Assembly: GCF_000463155.2 (NCBI RefSeq)
Contig: NZ_AWFZ01000028.1
Location: 434,001 to 498,000, forward strand
DNA length: 64,000 bases
From: Siccibacter turicensis LMG 23730
GTDB taxonomy: Bacteria; Pseudomonadota; Gammaproteobacteria; Enterobacterales; Enterobacteriaceae
Direction: 5' to 3'
Each line of letters begins with the position of its first letter. Positions within the stretch are counted from its first letter, which is position 1. Both the position numbers and the translations under genes were made by a program. Positions 29,300 through 39,999 of the stretch are shown piece by piece. The notes beneath the pieces are model-generated. The model saw nothing but the letters and a program-made list of their open reading frames with translations. It was not told the origin of the DNA and made no database searches.

Positions 29300-29527
29300 C
29301 TACTCGTAAGGGCCGTGCGCGATATCCACCGGCAACAGCAGCGTATCGAATACCAGCGAGAAAGGTAGATCGAGAATCGTCACGTACCGCCAGGCGGAGT
29401 CGCGCACGTCCCATTGTACACCGGGGTAATACTGATTACCCTTCCCCTGCCCCGGTATCGTGCGGCTGACAATGCTGCCACACCCCGAAAGCAAACAGGC
29501 TATTACTATCAGCGCTACGGCTTTCAC
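29300..29527 (-). CDS. yceK: DUF1375 lipoprotein YceK
   Basis: YceK, 75 residues, is a small predicted outer-membrane lipoprotein. The lipobox LLSGC places the lipidated Cys at about residue 16. The mature part contains SIVSRTIPGQGKGNQYYPG and YVTILDLPFSLVFDTLLLP, matching E. coli YceK (75 residues). Function unknown. It is convergent with msyB, with only 10 bases between the stops. Confidence 0.94.
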   Translation of the reverse strand: MKAVALIVIACLLSGCGSIVSRTIPGQGKGNQYYPGVQWDVRDSAWRYVTILDLPFSLVFDTLLLPVDIAHGPYE

Positions 29528-29577
29528 ATCCCTTCCCCCTCTTGTTTATCGTTAATTATAACGACGGTTTATGCGGA

Positions 29578-29608
29578 TAAAAAAATACCGGCCAGAAGGC
29601 CGGTATTG
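29578..29608 (-). terminator. opgH: Terminator of opgGH
   Basis: On the minus strand ATACCGGCC / GGCCGGTAT with a TTCT loop followed by six or more T, 16 bases after the opgH stop. Confidence 0.9.
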
Positions 29609-29623
29609 ATGCGGATGCCGCGT

Positions 29624-32155
29624 TTAGCTGTGACTGCGTAAGGCGTGCGGATTCATCTGCAGCTCATGGTAGTGACTCACCCATGAGGAGTAGCGCTCCG
29701 GGGACGACCAGACGCGGTAGTGCAGGCGCGACAGGGTGACCGGGTCGCTCAGCAGCACCAGACGACGATCGCGGGTCAGTTTATCCGGCGTATCGTTGAG
29801 TGCCTGTTCAACGTGGCGATCGCGGGCAATCTCCAGCACCTGGCTTGCGCGGTGACGGGCGGTTGCCATGGCGGTGGCCAGCGCGTTGAACGACGGGTTA
29901 AATACGGCGTGCATAAAACCATCTTCCAGCGAACGTGCGCGGTTCATCTCCAGATAGCGGTCGGTATCCACCAGCACCTGCGGCGGGTTGTACTCTTCCG
30001 GGATCAGGAACAGCTTCCAGCGCTTAGTGCGCAGACCCACGGTCGACCGGCTGGAGATCACCGATACAAACGGCGACAGGATCAGCGAGAAGACGATCGG
30101 AGCCAGCCAGAACAGGAAGCGCAGGTCGAGCCACGCCATGCCAACGGCCCACACCAGGCCCAGCAGCATCTGCGAGCCGTGACGCTTGAACGCTTCCAGC
30201 CACGGGGTGGAGTCGTCATCGCGCTGCGGTGAGTTCCAGACCACTTCCCAGCCAAGGAACGCGCTCACCACGAAGACGGTGTGGAACAGCATACGTACCG
30301 GGGCCAGCAGCACCGAGAACAGCACTTCCAGCAGCAGGGAGAGCGTGACGCGCAGGAAGCCGCCGTACTCTTTTGACCCTTTACACCAGATAAGCATCAC
30401 GCTCAGCAGCTTTGGCAGGAAAAGCAGCACCATGGTCGAGGCAAACAGCGCGATGGCAAGCTCGGGGCGCCACTGCGGCCACACCGGGAACAGCTGACGC
30501 GGCTGCAGGAAGTACTGCGGCTCGGTCAGGGCGTGAACCACCTGCAACGCCGTGGAGAGCGCGAGGAACAGGAACCATAGCGGCGCCGACAGATAGGACA
30601 TCACGCCGGTCAGGAACACCGCACGGTGCACCGGGTGCATCCCTTTCACCAGGAACAGGCGGAAGTTCATCAGGTTACCGTGACACCAGCGACGGTCGCG
30701 TTTCAGCTCGTCCAGCAGGTTCGGCGGCAGTTCCTCATAGGAACCCGGCAAATCGTACGCAATCCACACGCCCCAGCCAGCACGACGCATCAGCGCGGCT
30801 TCCACGAAGTCGTGCGACAGAATCGACCCGGCGAACGAGCCTTCACCCGGCAGCGGCGCCAGGGCGCAGTGCTCGATGAACGGCTTCACACGGATGATGG
30901 CGTTATGGCCCCAGTAGTGGGATTCACCAAGCTGCCAGAAGTGCAGACCGGCGGTGAACAGCGGACCATACACGCGGGTCGCGAACTGCTGGCAGCGCGC
31001 GTAGAGCGTGTCCATTCCGGAAGCCTTCGGCGAGGACTGGATGATCCCGGCATTCGGGTTCGCTTCCATCAGACGCACCAGGCCGGTCAGGCAGTCACCG
31101 GTCATCACCGAGTCAGCGTCCAGCACCACCATGTAGCTGTACTGGCTGCCCCAGCGACGGCAGAAGTCATCGATGTTACCGCTTTTGCGTTTTACGCGGC
31201 GGCGGCGGCGACGATAGAAGATCTGCCCTTCCCCTTCGACTTCGGCGATAAGCTCCATCCAGGCTTTTTGCTCGGCCACGCAGATATCCGGGTTGTAGCT
31301 GTCGCTCAGGATGTAGACGTCAAAGTGCGCCTGTTGGCCGGTGGCTTTCACCGATTCCCAGGTGGCACGCAGGCCGGCGAACACGCGATCCACGTCTTCG
31401 TTACAGATAGGCATGATCAGCGCCGTGCGGTGCGCCGGATCGATAGGCTCATCCCCCACCGTCGAGGCGGAGATGCTGTACTTATCTTTCCCGATCAGCA
31501 GCTGTAAAAAGCCCATCAGCGCGGTCCAGAAACCTGCCGACACCCAGCAGAACAGAATGGCGAACAGGATCAGGATGCCGCTTTGCAGAATGTAAGGCAG
31601 GATCTGCATGAAGGAGACCAGCAGATCCTGATTCATCATGTCAGCCGGGTCGATCAGCGCCCAGCCCTGATACGGCAGAATGGTTTTCATGTACCAGGTG
31701 GCGACCACGGTCTGGGACAGGGTCAGCAGCAGCAGGATGTAACGACGAATGGTGCCGACGATACGCCACTTCTGCTCAGCGGCCTGCTCCTCCTGTGAGA
31801 GACGCAGGTAGCGCGGCGGGACGTCACGACCACGCAGACGATCCCAGAAGCGGCCCACCGGGTTAGTGCGCCACGGGTCCGGGAACATCGAGGAACGCTT
31901 CGCCTTCGGCATCGCCTGAAGCTGGGTGCGCCCTTCGTCGTCTTCGATCAGCTGGTTGCCGCCGAGGGAGTCAGGCCAGCTCTGCTCGAGACGTGCTTTT
32001 ACCGAGCCGAGCGGAGAATCATCCTCACGGGCGTAGGTCTGCCCCTCACCGCTCAGCGCCTGATGCACGGCGCGGAGATCCTCCGCGCCCGCCAGCGTCG
32101 CTTTCTGCCCGGCAGGCAGGGCGAGCGCGTCAATATACTCAGTTGTCTTATTCAT
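29624..32155 (-). CDS. opgH: Glucans biosynthesis glucosyltransferase OpgH (MdoH)
   Basis: OpgH, 843 residues, is the inner-membrane glucosyltransferase that makes the beta-1,2-linked backbone of osmoregulated periplasmic glucans from UDP-glucose. It has about eight hydrophobic segments and a cytoplasmic GT2 domain. The DADS motif ([14 protein letters not shown]) and the RDRRWCHG (Q/RXXRW type) motif mark the active site. The start [13 protein letters not shown] overlaps the opgG stop by eight bases (ATGAATAA). An upstream in-frame ATG is inside opgG and less likely. In E. coli, OpgH also links nutrient state to FtsZ. Confidence 0.97.
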   Translation of the reverse strand: MNKTTEYIDALALPAGQKATLAGAEDLRAVHQALSGEGQTYAREDDSPLGSVKARLEQSWPDSLGGNQLIEDDEGRTQLQAMPKAKRSSMFPDPWRTNPVGRFWDRLRGRDVPPRYLRLSQEEQAAEQKWRIVGTIRRYILLLLTLSQTVVATWYMKTILPYQGWALIDPADMMNQDLLVSFMQILPYILQSGILILFAILFCWVSAGFWTALMGFLQLLIGKDKYSISASTVGDEPIDPAHRTALIMPICNEDVDRVFAGLRATWESVKATGQQAHFDVYILSDSYNPDICVAEQKAWMELIAEVEGEGQIFYRRRRRRVKRKSGNIDDFCRRWGSQYSYMVVLDADSVMTGDCLTGLVRLMEANPNAGIIQSSPKASGMDTLYARCQQFATRVYGPLFTAGLHFWQLGESHYWGHNAIIRVKPFIEHCALAPLPGEGSFAGSILSHDFVEAALMRRAGWGVWIAYDLPGSYEELPPNLLDELKRDRRWCHGNLMNFRLFLVKGMHPVHRAVFLTGVMSYLSAPLWFLFLALSTALQVVHALTEPQYFLQPRQLFPVWPQWRPELAIALFASTMVLLFLPKLLSVMLIWCKGSKEYGGFLRVTLSLLLEVLFSVLLAPVRMLFHTVFVVSAFLGWEVVWNSPQRDDDSTPWLEAFKRHGSQMLLGLVWAVGMAWLDLRFLFWLAPIVFSLILSPFVSVISSRSTVGLRTKRWKLFLIPEEYNPPQVLVDTDRYLEMNRARSLEDGFMHAVFNPSFNALATAMATARHRASQVLEIARDRHVEQALNDTPDKLTRDRRLVLLSDPVTLSRLHYRVWSSPERYSSWVSHYHELQMNPHALRSHS

Positions 32156-33701
32156 TGGCAGGTAACTGATAGCTCCAGGTTTCACTCAGGGGCTGCTCGC
32201 CGCTCACCAGAGCAGCACGCATTTCGGTCGTCTGCTTCGGATCTTTGATCTTCACGCGCAGCGTCAGACGCCAGCCTTTGGTGACCGGGTTGTAGCGCAC
32301 GCTGTTTTCGACGATTTCACCGTTGTCGCCAATGCTGGTCTGGGCGGTGACCGGGGTATTTTCCGGCAGCTTTTTCATCGCCGCGCCCGCGTAATCAATG
32401 ACAAACGCGATGGTGCCGTCAGGCTGACGGATAAGATTCGACTGTTTCACATCGCCGGTAGAGCGACGGGTCTGGGTCACGTATGCGTTATCGGCGGCGT
32501 GCAGCTTGTCTTCGTCACGGCTGAAGGTGATGGTGTACTTGAAGTTCATCTCCTTGCCCGCTTCCGGCAGCTGGTCCGGCGTCCAGTAGGCCACGATGTT
32601 ATCGTTGGTTTCGTCGTTGGTCGGGATCTCTACCAGTTCGACTTTCCCTTTGCCCCACTGACCATGCGGTGTGATCCACGCGCTTGGACGTTTGTCGTAG
32701 CGATCGTCGAGATCCTCAAAGCGCGCAAACTCACGGCCACGCTGCAGCAGACCGAAGCCCTGCGGGTTCTCGGTCGCGAAGGTGCTGACCGCCAGATGTT
32801 TCGGGTTATTCAGCGGACGCCAGATCCACTCGCCGTTGCCGGCATGAATTGACAGACCGTTGGAATCGTGCAGCTCCGGACGGAAGTTGGTGGCCGGTGA
32901 CGGCTGGTTCGGTCCGAACAGGAACATGCTGGTCAGCGGCGCTACGCCGAGCTTGCCGACTTTGTCGCGCAGGTAGACTTTCGACTGCACATCGACGGTG
33001 GTGTCGCGGCCGGGGGTAATCACAAAGCGATACGCACCGGTGGCGCGCGGGGAATCCAGCAGCGCGTAGATGGTCAGACGTTTGTCGGTTGGCTTCGGAC
33101 GTTCAATCCAGTACTCACGAAAACGGGGGAACTCCTCGCCGGACGGCAGAGCAGTATCAATCGCGAGTCCACGCGCCGACAGGCCATACACCTGACCACC
33201 GCCGATGACGCGGAAGTAGCTGGCGCCGAGCATGCTCAGGATTTCGTCGTTCTTGTCTTTGCTGTTGATGGGATAGAGCACCTTAAAGCCGGCAAAGCCG
33301 AGGTCTTTTACGGTGTCTTTATCGTGCTGGACGTTGCCAAAATTGAAGTAATCCGGGCTGTATTTGATACGGTTTACCGTAGTGCTGGTCACCTCATTGA
33401 TTTTGACCGGCGTGTCGAAGTACATACCCTGATGGTAAAATTCGAGCTTGAATGGGGTTTTAAGTGCGCTCCAGTAAGCCTTATCGTGATTAAACTGGAT
33501 CTGTTGGTAGTCCGCATATTTCATGTCGCGGAATACGGCCGGCAGATTGCTTTTGGGCGCTTCGTAGCCCTTATCTGCCATGGATTTCGCCTGTTTTGCG
33601 ACATCGTCGATAGTGAATGCCCAAACCGAAGTGGTATAAAGGGACATCAGCACTGCGGCGCCCAACCAGCGCATTTTCATAATCTGTGTTTTATGTTTCA
33701 T
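32148..33701 (-). CDS. opgG: Periplasmic glucans biosynthesis protein OpgG (MdoG)
   Basis: OpgG, about 517 residues, is a periplasmic protein required for formation or branching of osmoregulated periplasmic glucans. A signal peptide (hydrophobic core about [11 protein letters not shown], ending VWA) is followed by [19 protein letters not shown]. The C-terminus [12 protein letters not shown] is conserved. The start is not certain. ATG at 33701, ATG at 33680 (E. coli-like MKMRW) and GTG at 33713 are all in frame, and a GGGGGA purine run lies just before the GTG. It is divergent from opgC. Confidence 0.95.
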   Translation of the reverse strand: MKHKTQIMKMRWLGAAVLMSLYTTSVWAFTIDDVAKQAKSMADKGYEAPKSNLPAVFRDMKYADYQQIQFNHDKAYWSALKTPFKLEFYHQGMYFDTPVKINEVTSTTVNRIKYSPDYFNFGNVQHDKDTVKDLGFAGFKVLYPINSKDKNDEILSMLGASYFRVIGGGQVYGLSARGLAIDTALPSGEEFPRFREYWIERPKPTDKRLTIYALLDSPRATGAYRFVITPGRDTTVDVQSKVYLRDKVGKLGVAPLTSMFLFGPNQPSPATNFRPELHDSNGLSIHAGNGEWIWRPLNNPKHLAVSTFATENPQGFGLLQRGREFARFEDLDDRYDKRPSAWITPHGQWGKGKVELVEIPTNDETNDNIVAYWTPDQLPEAGKEMNFKYTITFSRDEDKLHAADNAYVTQTRRSTGDVKQSNLIRQPDGTIAFVIDYAGAAMKKLPENTPVTAQTSIGDNGEIVENSVRYNPVTKGWRLTLRVKIKDPKQTTEMRAALVSGEQPLSETWSYQLPANE

Positions 33702-33964
33702 ATAACTAAGCACTTCCCCCTTTGTGTGCTTAAATCAATCCAATCCATTTTAATGGAAACTTGCGCTTTCCGACAACACAATCCCCGCTTTGTTCAGCGC
33801 ACCGGTTCAGGGATTAAGCAGAATAAGCAAATGAAAGCGAATGGTTTTCACTTTACGCCTTTGTCCTGGAGACAGTGTGCGCTCCTTCGTGTAGGGTTGC
33901 CACCGAATGTAGACAGAAACTGTCACAGGGATAAGACGATTAGTCCGAGAATATCCGGAGTTAT

Positions 33965-35119
33965 ATGACTGACACACCTGCCCAGCGCGAATATTTCCTC
34001 GACTCCATTCGCGCATGGTTAATGCTGCTGGGGATCCCCTTTCACATTTCCCTCATTTATTCGAGCCACGTCTGGCATGTCAACAGCGCCACACCGACCT
34101 GGTGGCTGACGCTGTTTAACGATTTTATACACGCCTTCCGCATGCAGGTATTTTTCGTTATTTCGGGTTATTTCTCGTACATGCTGTTTTTACGTTACGC
34201 GCGCCCGAAGTGGTGGAAAGTGCGGGTCGAGCGCGTCGGTATTCCGATGCTCACCGCCATCCCGCTGCTGACGCTGCCGCAGTTTATGATGCTGCAATAC
34301 GTCAAAGGTAAAACCGACGGCTGGGCCGCGCTCTCGTTCTACGATAAATACAACACCCTGGTCTGGGAGCTGATTTCTCATCTCTGGTTCCTGCTGGTGC
34401 TGGTGATCCTCACCACCCTGAGCCTGGTGCTGTTTCAGAAGATGCGCGCCAGCGTGCGCTCGCCGCGGGCCGATTTCTACGCCTCGCTGACGCCGCTGCG
34501 GTTTATCCTGCTCTTTGCCTGCGCCGGCGTACTCTATGGCGCACTGCGCCGCACGCTGCTGCTGCTGTGCGAACCGGTACTGCGCGATGGTCTGTTTAAC
34601 TTTACGGTGATGCAGACGTTGTTTTACCTGCCATTCTTTTTACTGGGCGCGCTGGTGTTTAAGTATCCGGCGTTGAAAGCGAAATTCCTCACCCTCTCCC
34701 CCACGTACTGTGCGGGTGCGGCGCTGTCGTTCGCGGCCTACCTGCTTAATCAGCGCTACGGCAGCGGTGAAGGCTGGATGTACGAAACCGAAAGCGTCAT
34801 CACCATGGTGATGGGGATCTGCATGGTCAACGTGGTATTCGCACTCGGCTATCGCCTGCTCAATTCCCACTCGCCGCGCGTGACCTACTTCGTTAACGCG
34901 TCGCTGTTTATCTATCTGGTGCACCATCCGCTGACGCTGTTCTTCGGGGCCTACATCACGCCGCATATCGCCTCGAATACGCTGGGTTTCCTGTGTGGAC
35001 TGGTGTTTGTGGTAGGGCTGGCGATCGTGCTTTACGAGCTGCATCTGCGGGTGCCGCTGCTGCGCTTCCTGTTCTCCGGCAAGCCGCAGAAACGCCCGGT
35101 GGTCGCCGCCAGCGCCTGA
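33965..35119 (+). CDS. opgC: Glucans biosynthesis protein OpgC (succinyl transferase)
   Basis: OpgC (MdoC), 384 residues, is an inner-membrane acyltransferase-3 family protein that attaches succinyl groups to periplasmic glucans. About ten hydrophobic segments are seen. Motifs are [20 protein letters not shown] with the conserved His, [18 protein letters not shown], and [17 protein letters not shown]. Length is close to E. coli (385). The middle (about 160-190) differs most from E. coli. It is divergent from opgGH over a 263-base gap. Confidence 0.96.
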   Translation: MTDTPAQREYFLDSIRAWLMLLGIPFHISLIYSSHVWHVNSATPTWWLTLFNDFIHAFRMQVFFVISGYFSYMLFLRYARPKWWKVRVERVGIPMLTAIPLLTLPQFMMLQYVKGKTDGWAALSFYDKYNTLVWELISHLWFLLVLVILTTLSLVLFQKMRASVRSPRADFYASLTPLRFILLFACAGVLYGALRRTLLLLCEPVLRDGLFNFTVMQTLFYLPFFLLGALVFKYPALKAKFLTLSPTYCAGAALSFAAYLLNQRYGSGEGWMYETESVITMVMGICMVNVVFALGYRLLNSHSPRVTYFVNASLFIYLVHHPLTLFFGAYITPHIASNTLGFLCGLVFVVGLAIVLYELHLRVPLLRFLFSGKPQKRPVVAASA

Positions 35120-35126
35120 GGCAGGT

Positions 35127-35159
35127 GCTCTCCTTTATCGCGTATCAATAAAGGAGAGC
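35127..35159. terminator. Inverted repeat between the convergent opgC and clsC
   Basis: An 11-base perfect stem (GCTCTCCTTTA / TAAAGGAGAGC) lies between the two stops. There is no strong T run, so it may be a weak bidirectional terminator or an mRNA-end stabiliser. Confidence 0.55.
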
Positions 35160-35162
35160 CGC

Positions 35163-36659
35163 TTACAGCAGCCACTCAATCGGCAGACGGTAGACCAGAC
35201 GCACCAGCACACGCTGCCACAGGCGCGTTTTCGGCTCCTTTTTCCAGACGATTTCGTTGCCCTCCTGCTGCTCCACCCAGTTGATACGTCCCCATTTATC
35301 GAGACGCAGCGCCCAGGCCGCCTCGCGCTGGCTTTGGGCGAAACGGGTGTGAATCTTGCCCGCCAGCTCATTACTTTCAATCACAAATCCCATTTCGGTA
35401 TTGAGCATCGCCGAACGCGGATCGAAGTTAAACGAGCCGATAAAAAGCTTGTGCCGATCGACGCTGAACGTTTTGGCATGCAGGCTGGAGCCGGAGTTCC
35501 CGGTCAGGCCGCGGTCGTGGGGCAGCGCGCCCGCCGGGTGCTGGGGCTTGAGCTCGTACAGCTCTACGCCGTGACGCAGCAGCTTCTTACGCCAGCGCGC
35601 GTAGCCGGCGTGCACCACCGCCACATCGTTGGCCGCCAGCGAGTTGGTCAGGATCGCCACCTTCACGCCCTTGCGCACCAGGCCCAGTAGCCAGGCCACC
35701 CCGGCGCGGGTCGGGACAAAATAAGAGGAGATAATGTCTATCTCCTCCTGCGGCTGACCGATGGCGTCGAGCATACGCTGCGGCAACAGCGTATGGCTGC
35801 GGGCTTTGCCCATCCCTTTGCGCGGATCGTCGCTGAGCAGCCGCGTGCGCGCCCAGACCAGCTTCAGGGTGCCGGCCTCCAGATTTGTGGCGAAGGTAGA
35901 GGAGTCCAGTCGCTCAAGATAGCGCTGCGTCACCGGATCATCTTCCCAGGCTTTGGGCAGCCTCACCCGCTCGTTAATATCTTCGGCATCCAGCTGCAAC
36001 ACGTCCTGCAGCGTCGAGACGCAGCGGCTGTTCCAGTAGCGCTCAAAGTCGCGGGTGACGTCCTCCACCACCGGGCCAATGGCCAGCACGTCGAGATCGG
36101 AGAACAGCGGCTGCTCCCCGGCCCCGAAGTAGGCGTCGCCAACGTTGCGCCCGCCGATAATCGTCGCTTCACCGTCAACGATAAAGCTTTTGTTGTGCAT
36201 CCGGCGATTGAGGCGAGCAAAGTCGGTGAGATAGCCGAGCGCGCGAAGGGTACGAAAGGAAAAAGGGTTAAACAGGCGGACTTCGATATTGGGGTGAGCG
36301 TTCATCGCCCGCAGGGTGTCGTCCATGCCGATGGTGTTGTTGTCATCCAGCAGCAGGCGCACCCGCACCCCGCGCTGGGCGGCATCGAACAGCGCCTGAA
36401 ACAGCAGACGCCCGGACATATCGTCTTCCCAGATATAGTACTGCACGTCCAGGCTCTGCTCCGCCATGCCAGCCAGCAGATAGCGCGCCGCGAACGCGTC
36501 GAGGCTATCGGCGAGCGTATGCAGCCCGCACAGGTCGGGATGCGCGCGACGCGTGGGGGCGATCGCCCGCCCGAGGCGCGTCGCGGGCGCGTTATCAGAG
36601 GGCGTGCTGGGCAAGTAACCGCTGGTAAAGTCTGGTGTTTTCGTCGTCATAGCAGACAA
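35163..36659 (-). CDS. clsC: Cardiolipin synthase C
   Basis: ClsC (YmdC), up to 498 residues, is a phospholipase D family enzyme that condenses phosphatidylglycerol with phosphatidylethanolamine to make cardiolipin. Two HKD motifs are present: [18 protein letters not shown] and [18 protein letters not shown]. The C-terminus matches E. coli. The N-terminal ~25 residues are longer than in E. coli (473) and low in conservation, so the real start may lie downstream. The 5' end overlaps ymdB by 65 bases. E. coli ClsC needs YmdB for full activity, which fits the overlapping arrangement. Confidence 0.94.
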   Translation of the reverse strand: MSAMTTKTPDFTSGYLPSTPSDNAPATRLGRAIAPTRRAHPDLCGLHTLADSLDAFAARYLLAGMAEQSLDVQYYIWEDDMSGRLLFQALFDAAQRGVRVRLLLDDNNTIGMDDTLRAMNAHPNIEVRLFNPFSFRTLRALGYLTDFARLNRRMHNKSFIVDGEATIIGGRNVGDAYFGAGEQPLFSDLDVLAIGPVVEDVTRDFERYWNSRCVSTLQDVLQLDAEDINERVRLPKAWEDDPVTQRYLERLDSSTFATNLEAGTLKLVWARTRLLSDDPRKGMGKARSHTLLPQRMLDAIGQPQEEIDIISSYFVPTRAGVAWLLGLVRKGVKVAILTNSLAANDVAVVHAGYARWRKKLLRHGVELYELKPQHPAGALPHDRGLTGNSGSSLHAKTFSVDRHKLFIGSFNFDPRSAMLNTEMGFVIESNELAGKIHTRFAQSQREAAWALRLDKWGRINWVEQQEGNEIVWKKEPKTRLWQRVLVRLVYRLPIEWLL

Positions 36660-37125
36660 AGTATACCTGCTCCGGTAGCGAGTGCGTTGTCAGATAGTCT
36701 GAAACGGTGTTGAACGCGATAAGCGCCGCCGCCGCCCGAGGGTATCCATAGATGCCGGTGCTGATGGCCGGAAACGCCACGCTGCGGTAGCCGTTGTCCG
36801 TCACCAGCTGCAGGCTGTTGCGGTAGGCATCCTGTAACAGCCGCTCCTCCTGCGCCTCTCCCCCTCGCCAGACCGGGCCAACGGTATGCACCACGGCTTT
36901 GGCCGGTAGCTCACCTGCTTCAGTGATCACCGCATGGCCCGGGGCGCACTCGCCCTGCTGCTGCCGCACCTTCTTACAGGCCGCCAGCAGCGCCGGTCCC
37001 GCAGCGCGATGAATGGCCCCGTCCACACCGCCACCGCCCAGTAACGACGGGTTGGCGGCATTGACAATAGCGTCCACGCTTATCGTCGTAATATCCCCTT
37101 GCACGATCTGAATTCGCGATTGCAT
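36595..37125 (-). CDS. ymdB: O-acetyl-ADP-ribose deacetylase YmdB (macrodomain)
   Basis: YmdB, 176 residues, is a macrodomain protein that hydrolyses O-acetyl-ADP-ribose and also down-regulates RNase III in E. coli. The macrodomain ligand motifs are [20 protein letters not shown] (with the conserved Asn and Asp) and [18 protein letters not shown]. Length is near E. coli (177). It overlaps clsC at its 3' end, and the two are probably co-transcribed. In E. coli it lies directly after ymdA, but here a receptor gene has been placed between them. Confidence 0.96.
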   Translation of the reverse strand: MQSRIQIVQGDITTISVDAIVNAANPSLLGGGGVDGAIHRAAGPALLAACKKVRQQQGECAPGHAVITEAGELPAKAVVHTVGPVWRGGEAQEERLLQDAYRNSLQLVTDNGYRSVAFPAISTGIYGYPRAAAALIAFNTVSDYLTTHSLPEQVYFVCYDDENTRLYQRLLAQHAL

Positions 37126-37189
37126 GGCAATCTCCTTAATGAGGCCTGCTATCAGTGTAGATCACGCGCAAGGGAAGCGGCAGAAACAA

Positions 37190-37215
37190 CACGCCCGGCA
37201 TCAGCCGGGCGTGTA
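37190..37215 (-). terminator. Hairpin after the TonB receptor gene
   Basis: CGCCCGGC / GCCGGGCG stem with an ATCA-type loop directly downstream of the receptor stop. The following sequence on the minus strand (GTGTTGTTTC) is only moderately T-rich. Confidence 0.6.
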
Positions 37216-37218
37216 AGG

Positions 37219-39399
37219 TCAGAAATCAACGGACATCGACAGCCTGAGCGTGCGCGGGTCGCCCTGCGTCAGGTAGTAACCGGAATCATCCACCGAAGCC
37301 CAGTATTTCTCGTCGGTAACGTTCTCCACCGTGGCACGCCAGGTCAGGGTCTGCTCGTTCACCTTCATGCTGTAGCGCGCGCCCAGATCCAGCCGCGTCC
37401 AGGCATCCACTTTCAGACTGTTAGCCGCGTTAGCGTACTGCGAGCCGGTGCGCATTACCGTGGCGTTCAGCGTCAGGTTCTCCACCGACGGCAGGTCCCA
37501 TTCGCCGCCCAGCCGCAGCTGATAGCGCGGTACGCCCGGCGCATCGTTGCCATCGTTCGCACCCTCGGCGGTTTTGGTGAGTTCAGGGGCAAGCCACTGG
37601 GCGCTACCCATCAGGCGCACGCCGTACACCGGTTCGCCGAACAGGTTCAGCTCCATGCCGCGGTTGCGCTGCTCACCGTAGAGATCGTAGTTGCCGCTGC
37701 TGTTCATCATCCCGACCGGCTTCTCGATTTCGAACAGCGCCAGGCTACCGCCGATGCGGCCATAGTCAAACTTCGCACCCACTTCGTTCTGGGTGGATTT
37801 GACAATCCCCACCACTTCCCCGGCGTTGGTCGCCTTGCTGCTGGCGGTTGGGCCCGGCTGCAGGGCTTCAATGTGGTTCGCGTAAAGCGAAACGTGCTGC
37901 CAGGGCTTCACCACCACGCCGTAGACCGGGGTGACCTTCATGCTGTCGAACGTCGCGTTCCGGTCCTCCACCCCTTCCCAGGAGTAGTTGTGGACCGTGA
38001 TCTCCTGACGACGCAGCCCGGCGGTGACCAGCACCCGATCGTCAAGCATCGAGAGCGTGTCGGACAGCGAGACGCCGCCGGTGCGGGTGCGGCTGCGGGT
38101 ATGCGGATCGCCCATGTCGCCGGTGACGCTTATCGTCTCAGGGCGCGGGATCACCACCGGGTGATAGATGTTCAGCCCGGACTGGGTGGCCGACAGGTTG
38201 TAGGCCGAACCGGTCTTACGATATACCCCGGAGTAGCCCAGGTTGACGCTGTGGTTGATGACACCGGTGGCGAACTTGCCGCGCACCCCGGTCATGCCGG
38301 AGAAGCTGTCCGAGACATAGTGGGTATCCATGCGGCGCATGGTGGCGCTGCCGTCGCTGCTTTTTAGCGTCGAGGAGCTGTACGCGCCCCACTCATCGTT
38401 ATCGTTCCCGCCCACGCCGGCGTAAAACGTCCAGTCCGGCGCGATATCATACTCGCCGCGCAGCGCGGCAAAGCGGGAGGACATATCGCTGTAGACCCAC
38501 GGCTGACCGTAGTTGGTGCGGTTATCCGGCACCGCCGGCAGCTCGGTGATAGCCCCCATTGCCACGCCGATCCGCCCGTAATGCATACTCAGCTTCTGCC
38601 AGCCGGCATCAAGGGAGGATCGGAAGCGATCGCCTTTATAGTCCAGCCCCACCGACGCGAGGCTGGTGCGTGATTTCTGATGATGCACTTCTGTTTCGCC
38701 TTCCCGGTGCAGCAGGTTGACGCGCACCCCGAACCGGTCGTCCTCCCCGAAGCGGCGGCCGGTGTCGATGGCCCCTCCCACTTCGCCGCGCTGGGCGTAG
38801 TCCACCGTGACGCGGGTAAGCGGCTCACTGCCGGCACGCTTCGGCTCAATGTTCACCGCACCGCCCACGCCGGACCCGCCCGGCGGCACGCCGTTGAGAA
38901 ACGCGGTTGACCCCTTAATCACTTCCACACGCTCGGCGATCTGGGTGCTGACCACCTGACGCGGCAGCACGCCGTACAGCCCGCCGAAGGAGACATCGTC
39001 CCCGTCAAGCAGGAAGCCGCGTACCCGGTATGACTCGCCGAAGTTGCCGTAGCTGCGTACCGGCTGCACGCCGGCATCATTGCGCAGGACATCGCTCAGG
39101 GTATTCGCCTGCGTGTCTTCAATCATCTTTGCGGTGTAGCCGACCACGTTGAACGGCACGCTGCTCGCATCCTGTTCCCCGAGCATGCCGAGTCGACCAC
39201 CGTTGGCGACCTGCCCGTCAAGGTAGGCCGGCACCAGTTCGTCCCCGCCGGCGCGGAACGGTGCCTCCGGCGTGGCGGTAACGGTGATGGTATCGTTCTG
39301 GGTCTCTGCCGCCCAGGCGGCGGGTAAAACGGCAACGCTCACGGCCAGCGCCAGCAGGCGCGGACGTGAAGCCGGTCGGTGAACAAAGCGAGAAGACAT
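37219..39399 (-). CDS. TonB-dependent siderophore receptor
   Basis: A 726-residue outer-membrane receptor. A signal peptide (ending AAWA) precedes a TonB box (DTITVTA). A plug domain follows (LSDVLRNDAGVQPVRSYGN, VRGFLLDGDD, ERVEVIKGSTAFLNGVPPGG), then a 22-strand barrel ending in Phe (LRLSMSVDF). Plug features resemble hydroxamate siderophore receptors of the FcuA/FhuE/FoxA type, and the specific ligand is uncertain. Start ATG at 39399 has AGGGA upstream. Two Fur boxes stand just upstream, so it is iron-repressed. It separates ymdA from ymdB, which are adjacent in E. coli, so it is a lineage-specific insertion. Confidence 0.92.
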   Translation of the reverse strand: MSSRFVHRPASRPRLLALAVSVAVLPAAWAAETQNDTITVTATPEAPFRAGGDELVPAYLDGQVANGGRLGMLGEQDASSVPFNVVGYTAKMIEDTQANTLSDVLRNDAGVQPVRSYGNFGESYRVRGFLLDGDDVSFGGLYGVLPRQVVSTQIAERVEVIKGSTAFLNGVPPGGSGVGGAVNIEPKRAGSEPLTRVTVDYAQRGEVGGAIDTGRRFGEDDRFGVRVNLLHREGETEVHHQKSRTSLASVGLDYKGDRFRSSLDAGWQKLSMHYGRIGVAMGAITELPAVPDNRTNYGQPWVYSDMSSRFAALRGEYDIAPDWTFYAGVGGNDNDEWGAYSSSTLKSSDGSATMRRMDTHYVSDSFSGMTGVRGKFATGVINHSVNLGYSGVYRKTGSAYNLSATQSGLNIYHPVVIPRPETISVTGDMGDPHTRSRTRTGGVSLSDTLSMLDDRVLVTAGLRRQEITVHNYSWEGVEDRNATFDSMKVTPVYGVVVKPWQHVSLYANHIEALQPGPTASSKATNAGEVVGIVKSTQNEVGAKFDYGRIGGSLALFEIEKPVGMMNSSGNYDLYGEQRNRGMELNLFGEPVYGVRLMGSAQWLAPELTKTAEGANDGNDAPGVPRYQLRLGGEWDLPSVENLTLNATVMRTGSQYANAANSLKVDAWTRLDLGARYSMKVNEQTLTWRATVENVTDEKYWASVDDSGYYLTQGDPRTLRLSMSVDF

Positions 39400-39421
39400 G
39401 AGGGATCCCTGCGTCATTGTT

Positions 39422-39458
39422 GGTAACGATTATCATTTTGATCGTGATTATCATTAGC
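39422..39458 (-). promoter_or_regulatory. Tandem Fur boxes upstream of the TonB receptor
   Basis: Two copies of the core GATTATCATT (39428-39437 and 39446-39455) give two overlapping matches to the 19-base Fur consensus, about 15 and 16 of 19 by eye. They lie 23-59 bases upstream of the start codon. Confidence 0.85.
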
Positions 39459-39566
39459 CTGTAAGGATTTGCAAGAATTAATCATCATCCGTATTAAAAG
39501 ATAAACCGGTGTTTCAGACAGGGAGTCGTGAGGGGTGCGCCCGAGGTGGTCTTCAGGCGCGAAACA

Positions 39567-39878
39567 TCAGTTATAGCGCAGCGTGACCACTGCGAGCGTT
39601 TTCTGCGGATTGAGGTAGTGGACGTCCATCGCGACGGGGGCATCGCTTTTAACGGGGTGGGTTTTCAGCGTGTTGAGCGGGATAGTCTGCTCAGTAACCT
39701 TGCCATGCTGAAAGCAGCTGAGCTGTACGCGGGATGCGGTGGCCGCCTGATTGACTTCGCAGGGTGCTTCCACAATGCTGCCGCGGAAGTGAACGACGCC
39801 CCCGCCGGACGCGTCGGCGTGGCTGCTGAAGACGACTGCCGCTGCGCACAGCGCAAGCGTGGAAGGAATAGATTTCAT
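39567..39878 (-). CDS. ymdA: YmdA-like secreted protein downstream of csgC
   Basis: A 103-residue protein with a signal peptide (about residues 1-23, ending ADA). The mature part, GGGVVHFRGSIVEAPCEVNQ, resembles the start of type 1 pilin-like subunits (GSIVEAPC with a Cys and a second Cys at SCFQHGK). It corresponds in size, position and general pattern to E. coli YmdA (103 residues) at the end of the csgBAC cluster. The symbol rests on synteny and pattern rather than close identity. Function is unknown. A 121-base gap separates it from csgC. Confidence 0.75.
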   Translation of the reverse strand: MKSIPSTLALCAAAVVFSSHADASGGGVVHFRGSIVEAPCEVNQAATASRVQLSCFQHGKVTEQTIPLNTLKTHPVKSDAPVAMDVHYLNPQKTLAVVTLRYN

Positions 39879-39999
39879 GGCTGGCTCCTCGCGGTCAACT
39901 CATCCATGAAAGTGATGTACATCCTGTCTCATTCACCCTGGCACAGCCGCTGCGTTTCGCCACGTCGCGCCATTACATTTCTGTTTTTCAGTACCTTGC

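Noticed and set aside
33807-34016. A 69-codon minus-strand frame in the opgG-opgC gap
   Set aside because: It overlaps the opgC start on the opposite strand and shows no coding features.
37099-38367. A 422-codon open frame opposite the TonB receptor
   Set aside because: Antisense shadow of a clear receptor gene. The residue pattern is that of reversed coding DNA.
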